DNA from: Pseudomonadota bacterium
GTDB taxonomy: Bacteria > Pseudomonadota > Alphaproteobacteria > Rhizobiales > Beijerinckiaceae
Length of the DNA: 47,124 nucleotides
NCBI GenBank assembly: GCA_023423995.1
Contig: JAFAEL010000156.1
Coordinates: forward strand, 1 to 47,124
Reading direction: 5' to 3'
Of the stretch, positions 22,036 to 31,062 are shown piece after piece. The notes under the pieces are model-generated. The model ran no database searches. It worked only from the letters and a program-made list of their open reading frames with translations, and was not told the origin of the DNA. Made by a program: the position numbers and the translations under genes. How positions within the stretch are numbered: position 1 is the stretch's first letter; each line of letters opens with the position of its first letter.

Positions 22036-23361
22036 ATGGAATCCTCCGACGCGATCATCGCGCGCTGTCTCGCGCTCCACCCGAAGCTGATCGACCTTTC
22101 GCTGGATCGCATCCGGACCCTGCTCGCCCGGATGCATCATCCGGAGCGGCGGCTGCCGCCCGTGATCCATGTCGCGGGCACAAACGGCAAGGGCTCCACG
22201 ATCGCCTTCATGCGATCGATCCTGGAGAGCGCCGGTCTCAGGGTTCACGTCTATACGTCGCCCCATCTCGTCCGCTTCCACGAGCGCATCCGGCTCGGCG
22301 GCATGCGGGGCGGGCGCTTCGTGGCGGAGGAACGGCTCGCGGAGGCGCTGCTGCGCGCCGAGGCGCTGAACGCGGGCGATCCGATCACCATGTTCGAGAT
22401 CACGACGGCGGCCGCCTTCGACATCTTCGCTGACACCCCCGCGGACGTGCTGCTGCTGGAGGTGGGACTCGGGGGCCGGGCAGACGCCACGAACGTGATC
22501 GACCAGCCGGCCTGCGCCGTGATCACGCCGATCGGGCATGACCACGCGGAGCATCTCGGCACCACGCTCGCCGGCATCGCCCGCGAGAAGGCCGGCATCA
22601 TCAAGCGCGGCTCGCCCGTGGTGATCGCCCCGCAGGACCACATCGAGGCCGACGAGGCGCTCCGCGAGGCGGCGGAGAAGGCCGGCGCGCGGCCGATCCT
22701 CGTCGGCGCGCAGGATTTTTCTGTCCATGCTGAGGGCGGGCGGCTCGTCTACCAGGACGAGACCAGTCTCATGGATCTCCCTGCCCCCCGGCTTTCCGGC
22801 CGGCACCAGTTCGTGAATGCCGGCACGGCGATCGCGGCCGTCAAGGCAGCGGGCTTCGGCGATCTCGAGCCAAAAGTCTTCGAGCAGGGCATCGCGAGCG
22901 CCGAATGGCCGGGCCGCCTCCAGCTCCTGTCGCGCGGGCGACTGACGCAACTCCTACCCGAAGGGGCGGAGCTCTGGCTCGATGGCGGGCATAATCGCGA
23001 CGGCGGGCGGGCGGTCGCGGCCGCGATGGCGGATCTCGAGGAGCGCAGCCCCGCCCCGCTCATCCTCGTCTCGGCCATGCTCGCCACGAAGGATGCGCTG
23101 GCCTATCTCGGCGAGTTCAAGGGCCTCGCGCGGGAGCTGATCGCCGTGCCGATGTCGTCCCAGATGGCGGCGCACCCGGCCCAGGAACTGGCCTCCATCG
23201 CGGGACGGGCGGGGCTGAGGAGTTCCGTGGCGGCCGGCGTGGAGGCCGCGCTCGACGAGATCTCGGATACGATCTTCGAACGCCCGCCCCGGGTTCTGAT
23301 CTGCGGCTCGCTGTATCTCGCGGGCGAGGTCCTGGCCCTCAACGGCACGCCGCCGACATGA
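22036..23361 (+). CDS. folC: Bifunctional folylpolyglutamate/dihydrofolate synthase
   Basis: Adds glutamate to dihydropteroate and to reduced folates. The Mur-ligase-type P-loop is VAGTNGKGSTIAFMRSILE, followed by YTSPHLVRFHERIR, the FPGS signature LLLEVGLGGRADATNVI and the metal/ATP region GHDHAEHLGTTLAGIAREKAGI. The C-terminal Mur-ligase domain includes LWLDGGHNRDGG. Length 441 aa is normal. The ATG at 22036 is 7 bases after the accD stop; the same frame is open further upstream but that part is a shadow of accD. Confidence 0.96.
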   Translation: MESSDAIIARCLALHPKLIDLSLDRIRTLLARMHHPERRLPPVIHVAGTNGKGSTIAFMRSILESAGLRVHVYTSPHLVRFHERIRLGGMRGGRFVAEERLAEALLRAEALNAGDPITMFEITTAAAFDIFADTPADVLLLEVGLGGRADATNVIDQPACAVITPIGHDHAEHLGTTLAGIAREKAGIIKRGSPVVIAPQDHIEADEALREAAEKAGARPILVGAQDFSVHAEGGRLVYQDETSLMDLPAPRLSGRHQFVNAGTAIAAVKAAGFGDLEPKVFEQGIASAEWPGRLQLLSRGRLTQLLPEGAELWLDGGHNRDGGRAVAAAMADLEERSPAPLILVSAMLATKDALAYLGEFKGLARELIAVPMSSQMAAHPAQELASIAGRAGLRSSVAAGVEAALDEISDTIFERPPRVLICGSLYLAGEVLALNGTPPT

Positions 23362-23385
23362 AAAGGCCCGCCGAAGCGGGCCTTT
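23362..23385. terminator. Bidirectional rho-independent terminator between folC and trxA
   Basis: Perfect 10-bp stem AAAGGCCCGC/GCGGGCCTTT with loop CGAA, starting right at the folC stop. The flanking A and T runs make it usable on both strands, matching the convergent genes. Confidence 0.85.
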
Positions 23386-23406
23386 GACGTTCAAGCAGCG
23401 CCGCGC

Positions 23407-23727
23407 TTACGCGGTCTGCTGGATCCAGCGGGAGAGGTCGCCCTTCGGGGCCGCGCCGACCTTCTGCCCGGCGAGCTTGCCGTCCTTGAAGATCATCAGC
23501 GTCGGGATCGACCGGATTCCGAGCTGCGACGCGATCGCCGGATTCTCGTCGATATTGACCTTGGCGATCTTCACCTTGCCCTGCATCTCGGACGCGATCT
23601 CCTCGAGGGCCGGGCCGATCATGCGGCAAGGGCCGCACCACTCCGCCCAGAAATCGACGACCACCGGCTCCGCCGACTTGATCACGTCGGCATCGAAGCT
23701 CTGATCGGTCACCTTAACGGTCGCCAT
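23407..23727 (-). CDS. trxA: Thioredoxin 1
   Basis: Cytoplasmic disulfide reductase of 106 aa. The active site is [10 protein letters not shown] (Cys31, Cys34), with buried Asp in VVVDFWAEW, the cis-proline in [13 protein letters not shown] and a C-terminal amphipathic helix. All landmarks of a canonical Trx are present. It lies downstream of addA on the minus strand, the order found in many Rhizobiales, and has its own likely promoter overlapping the addA stop. The terminator at 23362-23385 follows. Confidence 0.97.
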   Translation of the reverse strand: MATVKVTDQSFDADVIKSAEPVVVDFWAEWCGPCRMIGPALEEIASEMQGKVKIAKVNIDENPAIASQLGIRSIPTLMIFKDGKLAGQKVGAAPKGDLSRWIQQTA

Positions 23728-23772
23728 GGGATTGTCCTTGCTGCGGCGGCCGAGCCGCCATGTGTTGCAATC

Positions 23773-23800
23773 TAGGTATGGTCGCGAACCTTGGTGTCAA
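23773..23800 (-). promoter_or_regulatory. Likely sigma-70-type promoter of trxA
   Basis: On the minus strand TTGACA (23800-23795) is followed after 16 bases by TACCTA (23778-23773), 46 bases upstream of the trxA start. The -35 box overlaps the last codons and stop of addA. Confidence 0.5.
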
Positions 23801-26800
23801 GCAGAGCCGGCAAGCGCCGCCTGCAGGGCAGCATCGAGCGCCGCGGGGGTCGGCTCGACCACCTCGGGACCGTCCGTCCAGACGAGGATCGGCCGCACGA
23901 CCCGGCCCGGATAGGCCAGCGCCAGCACCGCCCGGTACAAGGCGAGCTGGGCGAGATGGCTTTCGGGCAGGTCCTCGCCCGCCTGGGCGCCCGTCTTGAA
24001 GTCGGCGACGATCACCTCGTCCGGCGTCACGACCATCCGGTCGACCTGACCGACGACGACGTGGCTGCCTCCGTCCGGCGCGGCGACCTGGCCGGCGATC
24101 GCCGCCTCCCCCTTCGCGTCCGGCCCGAAGAGGGGTGCGAGCGCGGGATGCGCGATGACGGCCTGGGCATCCGTCACGATCCGGCGGCGCAGGCTGGGCG
24201 GGAGCCCCCCTGCCCGCGCCTCCACGAACGCGGCGGCTGCGGGGTCCCGACGCTCGGGCGGAAGGCCGGCGAGGTGATCGATCAGCGCATGGACCAGGGT
24301 GCCACGCCGCCGCGCCTCCGCGCGCGAGAGCCCGTCGGACCCCGCCCGGTGGTGCTCCTTGGCGTCGGGCAGCGCCGCCGAGGGACGCACGCGGCGGGCG
24401 GGCGCCTCGTCCGGCTCCGCCGGGTTCAGGAGCCAGTCCGGCAGCGCGACCGGCCCGCCGGAGGGGGCTCCGTGGCGCGCCGGCTCCGCCGCATGGACGC
24501 CATGCGCCCACAGGTCGACCTCGCCATAGGGCGTCTCCGTCCGCACCAGGGCATGCGTCGCCTCCGCGAAGCCGCGCCGGATCATGGCGCACCAGGCCTC
24601 CTCGGGCTCGCCACCCTTCGCCGCGAAGGGGGCGACCACCAGCCGGTCCTTGGCGCGCGTCATGGCGACGTAGAGGAGCCGGTTGTGCTCCTCGAGCCGA
24701 AGGTGCTTGGCGCGGTCGCGTGCCTCGGCCACGGGCCGGCAATCCAGGTCCTTCTTCGGGGACCAGACCGGAAGCGGATCGCCGTTCCCGGCCGTGAACG
24801 GCACGAGCGCCGGCTCGCGCCCGAACACCTCGCAATTGTCGATGACCACGACGAGCGGCGCCTCGAGGCCCTTCGCGCCGTGGACGGTCATGACCCGCAC
24901 CTCGTCGCCGGTCGCGTCGAGGTCGCGCTTGATCGTGTGCTCCGCCGATTCGAACCGGGCCAGGAAGGTGGAAAGGGAGGGCGTGTCCGCCCCGATCTCC
25001 GCCGTCTGGGCGTAGATCAGGAAGGCGTCGATGGCATCCGCCGCCTCGCCGCCGAGCCGCTCGATGAGGCGTCGGCGGCCGCCCTCCGGGCCGAGCAGTG
25101 CGGCGTAGAACCCGAACGGCCCGTGCTCCCGCGCGAGTTCGCGCCAGCGCGCGAGCGCGCGGCAGCCCGCTTCGGCCCGGACGTCGCCCTCTTCTGCCGC
25201 ACGCTGCAGGGCATCGGCGAGCGGCTCGGCCTCGTCCCGATCGGCCGCAATGCGGATCAGGTCGTCGTCGTCGAACCCGACGAGCGGTGATTTCAGCGCC
25301 GCCGCGAGCACCAGGTCGTTGCGCGGCAGCAGCGCCGCCTGTCCCGCCGCCACGAGGTCGTTCACGGCGATATGCTCGCCGATGTCGAAGCGGTCGGCGC
25401 CCGCGACCGGCACCCCGGCGGCCTTCAGGGCCCGGATCACGGCGAAGAAGGCCGGGCCGCGGCTGCGCACCAGGATGAGGATCTCGCCCGGTCGCCAGAT
25501 CCGGCCGACGCCGTCGCCCCTCGACGTCCAGCATTGCACGGCCTGCGCGATCCGGCTGGCGACCACGACGGCGGGTGCGGTGCGCTCGGGCTCGTCGACC
25601 GGCAGCTCCCAGGCGTCGGGGTCGTCGCCGCCTTCCCGCTTCACCTCCGTCGGCCAGATCTCGACATGGCCGGGCGCCTTCGGCCGGGCGCTTTCGTGCG
25701 TGGTCCCGACCGCGAGATCATCGAACGACAGGCCGCGGAAGTGGGACTTCACGCGAAACGTATGGTCGACAGCCTTGAGAATTGCGGGCGCCGACCGGAA
25801 GGACAGGTCGAGGCGCACGTCCTCGAACCGCAACTCGGCCGCGCCCGTTCGGGCGAGCCAGTGGCGGCGGCCCTCCTCGAACCAGCGCGGGTCGGCACCC
25901 TGGAAGGAGTAGATCGACTGCTTCGGGTCGCCGACCGCGAAGACCGTGCGGGGCTTCTTCGAGGGCCGGCCTGCTCCAGCCGTGAACTCCTCCGTCAGGC
26001 GGCGGAGGATGCGCCACTGGTCGGGATTCGTGTCCTGCGCCTCGTCGACGAGGACGTGGTCGATGCCGCGGTCGAGCTTGTAGAGCACCCAGCCGGCCGA
26101 GCCGCGGTCGAGGAGCTCGAGCGTCTTGCGGATGAGGTCCGCGAAATCGAGCGCGCCGAGCCGGCGCTTGGCGGCCTCGGCCTCGGCCCTGACGGCGCCG
26201 GCGAGCATGTAGAGGGCGTCCGTCCGCTCCACGGTCCCGACCGCCTTCAGGGCCTCGTCGAGCCCGATCAGCCGCTCCTGCTCGCGCGCGAGCGCCTCGC
26301 AGATCCCGGGCTCCACATTCTTCGTGGCCAGCGACTTCTTCGGCGTGCCGTCCCCGCCGGCGGTGAAGAAGACCGACCGATAGGCGGCGAGCCGCTGCCC
26401 GAGCGTCGCGGCGGAGGCCGCGGCTTCCAGCGAGGCGGCCTGGGCGGCGTCGGTCCTGCTGCCCGTGCGCCGGAGCTCGGCCGCGAAGGCGGGCAGCTCG
26501 GAGGCCGGGATGCCGTCCTCCAGCATGGCGCGCTGGACGTCCGCCGAGCCGAGATCGGCCGGGAGGTCCAGGGCTTTCCGCAGCGCCGAGATCGCCATGC
26601 TGCGCTCGTCCGCGTCGCTCGGGATGCGCTCGTCGAGGACCGCGCTGTCGAGCAGCCCCGTCAGCGCCTCGCCCTGGCAATGCAGGCTGACGACCTCCAG
26701 GGCCCGAGCGATGCCGGCAGATCGCGGGCCGCCGATGACCGCCTCCGTCAGGATGCGGCCCCGCGCCTCGGCCAGGAGCTCCGCCGTCTGCGATTCGTCG

Positions 26801-27252
26801 AGCACCGCGAACCGCGCGGGCACGTTCGCCTCGAAGGGCACGAGATGCAGTATGCGCTCGCAGAAGGCGTGGATGGTCTCGATCTTCAGGCCGCCCGGCG
26901 TCTCCACGGCCTTGGCGAAGAGCCGGCGCGCCCGCGCCACGGTCGCCCGGTCCGGCCGCTCCCCCGTCATGTCCTCGAGCGCGCGCCGAAGGGCCGGCTC
27001 GTCGAGCGTCACCCAGCCCCCGAGCCGCTCGAAGACGCGGATCGTCATCTCGGCCGCGGCGGCCTTGGTGAAGGTGAGGCACAGGATGCGGGACGGCTCC
27101 GCCCCGTCGAGCAGCAGCCGGATCACCCGGTCCGTCAGGACGCGCGTCTTGCCGGCTCCGGCATTGGCCGAGACCCAGGCCGAGGCGCGGGGATCTGCGG
27201 CGCGGCGCTGCCGGTGGATCGTGTCCGGCGGGATGACGAAATCGGCGCTCAC
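23797..27252 (-). CDS. addA: Double-strand break repair helicase-nuclease AddA
   Basis: Motor subunit of AddAB, which resects DNA ends for RecA (a RecBCD counterpart). UvrD-like helicase motifs: VSANAGAGKTRVLTDR (Walker A, 29-36), ILCLTFTKAAAAEM, DHVLVDEAQDTNPDQW (Walker B), AVGDPKQSIYSFQGADP and VMTVHGAKGLEAPLVVVID. The C-terminal RecB-family nuclease shows GQVDRMVV, VIVADFKTGAQ and QLALYR. Length 1151 aa is normal. The start is a GTG overlapping the addB TGA (GTGA); a longer frame upstream is a shadow of addB. Confidence 0.96.
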   Translation of the reverse strand: MSADFVIPPDTIHRQRRAADPRASAWVSANAGAGKTRVLTDRVIRLLLDGAEPSRILCLTFTKAAAAEMTIRVFERLGGWVTLDEPALRRALEDMTGERPDRATVARARRLFAKAVETPGGLKIETIHAFCERILHLVPFEANVPARFAVLDESQTAELLAEARGRILTEAVIGGPRSAGIARALEVVSLHCQGEALTGLLDSAVLDERIPSDADERSMAISALRKALDLPADLGSADVQRAMLEDGIPASELPAFAAELRRTGSRTDAAQAASLEAAASAATLGQRLAAYRSVFFTAGGDGTPKKSLATKNVEPGICEALAREQERLIGLDEALKAVGTVERTDALYMLAGAVRAEAEAAKRRLGALDFADLIRKTLELLDRGSAGWVLYKLDRGIDHVLVDEAQDTNPDQWRILRRLTEEFTAGAGRPSKKPRTVFAVGDPKQSIYSFQGADPRWFEEGRRHWLARTGAAELRFEDVRLDLSFRSAPAILKAVDHTFRVKSHFRGLSFDDLAVGTTHESARPKAPGHVEIWPTEVKREGGDDPDAWELPVDEPERTAPAVVVASRIAQAVQCWTSRGDGVGRIWRPGEILILVRSRGPAFFAVIRALKAAGVPVAGADRFDIGEHIAVNDLVAAGQAALLPRNDLVLAAALKSPLVGFDDDDLIRIAADRDEAEPLADALQRAAEEGDVRAEAGCRALARWRELAREHGPFGFYAALLGPEGGRRRLIERLGGEAADAIDAFLIYAQTAEIGADTPSLSTFLARFESAEHTIKRDLDATGDEVRVMTVHGAKGLEAPLVVVIDNCEVFGREPALVPFTAGNGDPLPVWSPKKDLDCRPVAEARDRAKHLRLEEHNRLLYVAMTRAKDRLVVAPFAAKGGEPEEAWCAMIRRGFAEATHALVRTETPYGEVDLWAHGVHAAEPARHGAPSGGPVALPDWLLNPAEPDEAPARRVRPSAALPDAKEHHRAGSDGLSRAEARRRGTLVHALIDHLAGLPPERRDPAAAAFVEARAGGLPPSLRRRIVTDAQAVIAHPALAPLFGPDAKGEAAIAGQVAAPDGGSHVVVGQVDRMVVTPDEVIVADFKTGAQAGEDLPESHLAQLALYRAVLALAYPGRVVRPILVWTDGPEVVEPTPAALDAALQAALAGSA

Positions 27253-30200
27253 GCCTCCCCTCCCCCGTCGGTCGCGCCTGCGGTCGCCGACCATTCCTTC
27301 ACGCGCGCCAGATGGTCGTAGGGCGCGTAGGTGCGGGCATATTGGGCGTAGGGTCGCGAGAGATAGCCCGCGCCCTCCACGGCGTAGCGGTGAACGAGCT
27401 TCTTCAGCCCGCTGAAATGCTCCTCCACGATGGCCGCCATGCTGCGCTCGTCCTTCGGCGGCGGCTTCAGCTCGCGCGGGTCGAGCAGTTCGCGCCCGCC
27501 GATCTTCACGTATTGGAGCGCGGGCAGCCCGTCCGAGCCGGGCACGTGCTCGAACCCGCCCTGCATCAGCATCGCGGCCTCCAGCGTGAGCTGCGGCGAG
27601 AAGCCGACCGCGACCTCCTTCACGCTGGGCACCCGTCCGCTCTTGAAGTCGATGATCGCGGCCTCGCCGCCGGGCCCGTATTCGATGCGATCGGCCCGGC
27701 CCCGGAGCGTGAAGACGTCGTCCGGCCCGATCGGGAGCGCGATGGAGCCCGAGCGCTCGACATGGATGGCGGAGAGGCGCGCCCGCCGCTCGCGCTCCCA
27801 TTCGAGATAGCGCGGCGCGAAGCGCTGGAAGGCCGGCCACCAGAGCGCATGGAGCTCCGGGTAGGCTTCCTCGATCTCCCGAAACAGATCCGCGCCGCGC
27901 TGAAGCAGCCGGTCGTGGGCGTCGTGCGGGAGCTCCTTCGGGTACGCCTGCACGAAGCCGCCGATGATGTCGTGCAGGATGTTGCCGCGATCGGCAGCGG
28001 AGGGTTCGACCGCGATTGCATCGACCGGCTCGAGCCGCAGCACGTGCCGGGCGAAGATCGAATAGGGATCGCGGACGAGCGTCTCGACCTCGGTGACGCT
28101 GAGCCGGCGGGGGAAGCGCTCGGGCCCAGGCTGCGGCGCAGGCCGGCGCAGCGGCTCCACTGGCCGGGGCGTGTCGAGCGCCGCGGCGAGCCGACGGTAG
28201 CGGTCGCCCCGGGCGACCATCTCCTTCCAGAGCCCCTCGCCCGCGAAGGCCCGCATGCGCTCCAGGAAGCGCGACGGCACGGTGGGCTTGCCCTGGCGCT
28301 TCCGCGCCCGCGTGATGATGGCATCGCGGACCCCGAGGGCCTGGACGAAGTCGTGGGCCGTCTGTCCGATCCGGCGCTCCGGGGGCGTGAGGCCGAGCTT
28401 CAGCCGCATGGGCCGGTTCAGGAAGGCGTCCGTCTCGGCCACGGGCGGCCAGATCGTTTCGTCCAGGCCGCCCAGCACGACGCGGTCGACATCGAGGAGA
28501 CGCGCCTCGAGCAGGCCCAGGATGCGGATGCGGCGATGGGTGCCGCGCATCTCGGGCGCGAGCGACCGGTCGCGCGCGAGCGTGGCGAAGAAGGCCGGAT
28601 AATCGGAGAAGCGGCCGAGGATCGATCGGCCGGCGCCATCCTCGACCCGCATGGAGGCGAGCTCGTCGAAGAGGCCGTCGAGGGCTTCGCGCGCGGGATC
28701 CGGCTCGGCCCCATCCGGGTCATGTCCCGCCGTCAGGGCGGCAACCGCGTCGGCGTGCAGGCCCGCGAGCCGGACGAGGTCGGCGAGACCGCCGGCCGCG
28801 CCATCCTGGCGGAAGGGCCCGAAGGCGAGGTCGAGCCGCCGGACGATCTCGGCCGCGAGGTCCCAATCCGCATCCGAGAGCATCCGGACAGGGATCGGCT
28901 CCCTGCGGCGGCTCCGGGCCTCGCGCCGGTGCCGGAGCGCGGCCGCGATGCCGTCGAGCCCGGGCCGGGGCGCGGGGCCGCGGAGCGCGCCGAGCTCCAG
29001 CGCCGCGGCGCCCTGCTCGACCTCGGCCCGCGTCAGGCCGAGCGTCACATGCGGATGCGCCAGGAGGGCGAGCACCTGGACCGGGTGGAAATCGAGCGCG
29101 GCAGCCTCAGCGGCGAGCGTCGCCAGCCGGCCGGACGCCGTATCGACGAGCGGGATGCCGGCCGAATCCTCGATGACGATTCCCCAGCGGCCGAGCTCGG
29201 CCGCGACGCGCCGTGCGAGGTTGCGGTCGGGCGTCACGAATGCCGCGCGGCGTCCGGGGCTCGCGAGCGTCTCGCGCAATGCAACCGCGATGGCGAGCGC
29301 CTCCTCGCGCTCGTCGGCCGCCTCGATCAGGGTGAGGTCGTCCGTGCCCTCCCGGGCCGTGATCTCGCGCAGGACGGGCGGCAGCTCGGCCCAGAGATCC
29401 GTCGTCTCGGCCGGCCGCATGATCTCGGAGACGAGTCGCCGGCGGGGCTCGAGGGCGGGATCGCGGGTGCCGAGCGGCCGGACGGCCGAGCGCGGAATGC
29501 CGACATGCTCCTCGACAAGGCGCCGGAGGATGAATTGCGGATGGCCGTTGATCCCGCCGCTCTGCCCGTCGCCCGCGATCGCGGCCCAGCCCTTCTCGTC
29601 GAGGTCGAGATCGAGGCCGGGCAGGACAACCGCGCCGCGCGGCAGGCGCGAGATCGTCGCGAGGAGGCGGGCGGTGGCCGGGATCGAGCCCGTGGAGCCG
29701 GCCGCGATGATCGGCCCGGTCGGCCGCTCCCGCTCGAGCCGCTGCCTCTCGGCTTCGAGGGCGGCGTTGCGGCGGACAGCCGGGTCCATGGCGCCGCGCT
29801 CGGCGAGGATACCGGGCCACAGCTCATGCGCGATGCGCACGAAGTCGAGCGTCAGCCGGAAATAGTGGGAGTAGTCGATGTCGACGACCTCCTCGAGCGC
29901 CGCCCAGTCGACGCTCTCGGTCGCGAGCGCGTCCATGAGGGCCTCGAGGTCGCCGGCCAGAGAGACCGCGTCCGCGGGCGAGCCCGGCACCATGAAGGGC
30001 GTGTCGCTGCTGAGCCGCAGCTCGCGCCGATCGACCTGGGCCGCCCAGGCCTGGACGAGGCGCGTCAGGATCAGCCGGCGCTCGAGGGGCGGGATGGCAG
30101 GTGCGAGGTCGGCGGAAGCCGAGGCCCCGCCGGTGCCGCTCTCCTCGTCCGCGTCCCCCAGCGGCACGATCCGCGGCAGCACGAGGCCGCGGCCGCGGGA

Positions 30201-30419
30201 GCGCTGGGCCAGCAGCTCGGCCAGTCCCCGCCCGGCGCGGCGCGTCGGCAGGTAGATCGTCGCCGCGGCGAGCTCGTCAGGGCCGAGTGTCCCGACGAGC
30301 TCGCCTGCGAGCAACGCATCGACGAGCGTCGGGAGGAAAGGCGTCCCGGGCGGAATCGTGAAGACGTGCGCGTCGCTCAAGCCGAATACCCGTAGAAGAG
30401 AAGAGACATCGCCGGGCAT
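27249..30419 (-). CDS. addB: Double-strand break repair protein AddB, alphaproteobacterial type
   Basis: Partner of AddA. The N-terminal helicase-like fold is degenerate, with no good Walker A: the equivalent stretch reads TIYLPTRRAGRGLAELLA. The C-terminal nuclease is clear: LSVTEVETLVRDPYSIFARH, the DNA-binding LEPVDA region and AAIIDFKSGRVPS. The four cysteines that hold the iron-sulfur cluster in Bacillus AddB are missing around this nuclease. I place the start at the ATG at 30419 (MPGDVSSLLRVF, about 1056 aa); the ATG at 30455 is an alternative. It overlaps addA by four bases. Confidence 0.94.
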   Translation of the reverse strand: MPGDVSSLLRVFGLSDAHVFTIPPGTPFLPTLVDALLAGELVGTLGPDELAAATIYLPTRRAGRGLAELLAQRSRGRGLVLPRIVPLGDADEESGTGGASASADLAPAIPPLERRLILTRLVQAWAAQVDRRELRLSSDTPFMVPGSPADAVSLAGDLEALMDALATESVDWAALEEVVDIDYSHYFRLTLDFVRIAHELWPGILAERGAMDPAVRRNAALEAERQRLERERPTGPIIAAGSTGSIPATARLLATISRLPRGAVVLPGLDLDLDEKGWAAIAGDGQSGGINGHPQFILRRLVEEHVGIPRSAVRPLGTRDPALEPRRRLVSEIMRPAETTDLWAELPPVLREITAREGTDDLTLIEAADEREEALAIAVALRETLASPGRRAAFVTPDRNLARRVAAELGRWGIVIEDSAGIPLVDTASGRLATLAAEAAALDFHPVQVLALLAHPHVTLGLTRAEVEQGAAALELGALRGPAPRPGLDGIAAALRHRREARSRRREPIPVRMLSDADWDLAAEIVRRLDLAFGPFRQDGAAGGLADLVRLAGLHADAVAALTAGHDPDGAEPDPAREALDGLFDELASMRVEDGAGRSILGRFSDYPAFFATLARDRSLAPEMRGTHRRIRILGLLEARLLDVDRVVLGGLDETIWPPVAETDAFLNRPMRLKLGLTPPERRIGQTAHDFVQALGVRDAIITRARKRQGKPTVPSRFLERMRAFAGEGLWKEMVARGDRYRRLAAALDTPRPVEPLRRPAPQPGPERFPRRLSVTEVETLVRDPYSIFARHVLRLEPVDAIAVEPSAADRGNILHDIIGGFVQAYPKELPHDAHDRLLQRGADLFREIEEAYPELHALWWPAFQRFAPRYLEWERERRARLSAIHVERSGSIALPIGPDDVFTLRGRADRIEYGPGGEAAIIDFKSGRVPSVKEVAVGFSPQLTLEAAMLMQGGFEHVPGSDGLPALQYVKIGGRELLDPRELKPPPKDERSMAAIVEEHFSGLKKLVHRYAVEGAGYLSRPYAQYARTYAPYDHLARVKEWSATAGATDGGGEA

Positions 30420-30455
30420 GCGTGCCGTTGCAATTGGCGCTCCAGCGCCACCCAC

Positions 30456-30737
30456 TCAACCCGTGGTCTTATCCACGTAATCCCGCAGGACCTCGTTCAC
30501 GCGCGACTGCCAGCCCGGCCCGCTGGCCCGAAGCTTCCGGACGACTTCGATGTCCAGCCGGAGGGAGACCGCTTCCTTGGTCCGAACCGGCCCGCGTTTG
30601 CGCATCGTCGCCGCCGCGTCCGGCAACGCCTCCGCGAACGGCCTGGCTAGCGCGAGCTCGGCATCGGTCAGGTCCGGGCTGTCCACGGCCTTCCAATCGC
30701 CTTCGGTGTAGCCTCTTCCGGGCTGGAACTTCTTCAT
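30456..30737 (-). CDS. brnA: BrnA-family antitoxin
   Basis: 93 aa DNA-binding antitoxin of the type II BrnT/BrnA module. The N-terminus MKKFQPGRGYTEGDWKAVD and LTDAELALARPFAEALP are typical. The C-terminal ribbon-helix-helix-like part includes VSLRLDIEVVRKLRASGPGW and VNEVLRDYV. The ATG overlaps the brnT stop codon (ATGA), the standard toxin-first coupling. BrnA binds BrnT and represses the pair. This gene is intact although the toxin frame is broken. It sits directly before addB: only 36 bases separate its stop from the chosen addB start. Confidence 0.9.
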   Translation of the reverse strand: MKKFQPGRGYTEGDWKAVDSPDLTDAELALARPFAEALPDAAATMRKRGPVRTKEAVSLRLDIEVVRKLRASGPGWQSRVNEVLRDYVDKTTG

Positions 30738-30981
30738 GGCAGGAGCCTCCGTTCCCTTGCCGATGCCGGGCGCATGCTGACGACGGAGATAGCTTCGGTG
30801 CCGCGCATGGCGAAGATGACGGTAAGCGCGCGGTCGCCCAACCATCCGATCGCGGCGAGACGTCCGTCTTCGCCGGGACGACGAGCGAGGCCTCAAAGAA
30901 CGCGATGTCGAGATCGCCGAAATCCAGCTCGTGCTTGTCGAGATTCGCGAGCCGCTTTGGTTCGTCCCAGACGATCCTCAC
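30734..30981 (-). pseudogene. brnT: BrnT-family toxin, broken by a one-base frameshift
   Basis: BrnT is a RelE-fold ribonuclease toxin. From a GTG at 30981 the frame gives RIVWDEPKRLANLDKHELDF and FFEASLVVPAK, a normal BrnT N-terminal half. It then loses homology. The C-terminal half continues in another frame: AAIGWLGDRALTVIFAMRG, TEAISVVSMRPASARERR, then stop at 30734, overlapping brnA as expected. The gene span is 248 bases, one short of a multiple of three. The switch lies near 30863-30872, where restoring one G (AAGACGGA to AAGGACGGA) would give AKDGRLAAIGW. A sequencing error cannot be excluded. Confidence 0.85.
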
Positions 30982-30987
30982 GGGCCG

Positions 30988-31016
30988 AATCTATGGAGGA
31001 GGTCCGACCCCGTCAA
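30988..31016 (-). promoter_or_regulatory. Likely promoter of brnT-brnA
   Basis: Minus strand TTGACG (31016-31011), 17-base spacer, TAGATT (30993-30988). The -10 box is only 6 bases from the GTG start, so transcription would begin at or next to the start codon and the mRNA may be leaderless. Confidence 0.5.
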
Positions 31017-31026
31017 TCCTGTATAT

Positions 31027-31042
31027 GCGAGTTTGAACTCGC
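31027..31042. promoter_or_regulatory. 16-bp palindrome next to the brnT promoter
   Basis: GCGAGTT-TG-AACTCGC is a perfect 7-2-7 inverted repeat 10 bases upstream of the -35 box. It may be the BrnA operator. It also lies 20 bases after the stop of the upstream TsaE-AmgK-MurU gene and could help end that transcript. Confidence 0.4.
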
Positions 31043-31062
31043 CCGATGAGGGGCCGCCTATT

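Noticed and set aside
27253..27840. Upstream extension of addA
   Set aside because: Overlaps the addB nuclease domain in another frame; the GTGA overlap at 27249-27252 gives the conserved AddA N-terminus.
27312..30395. A 1027-codon open frame on the plus strand, opposite addB
   Set aside because: Shadow of addB in the complementary frame; no domain, no start context and no conserved motif.
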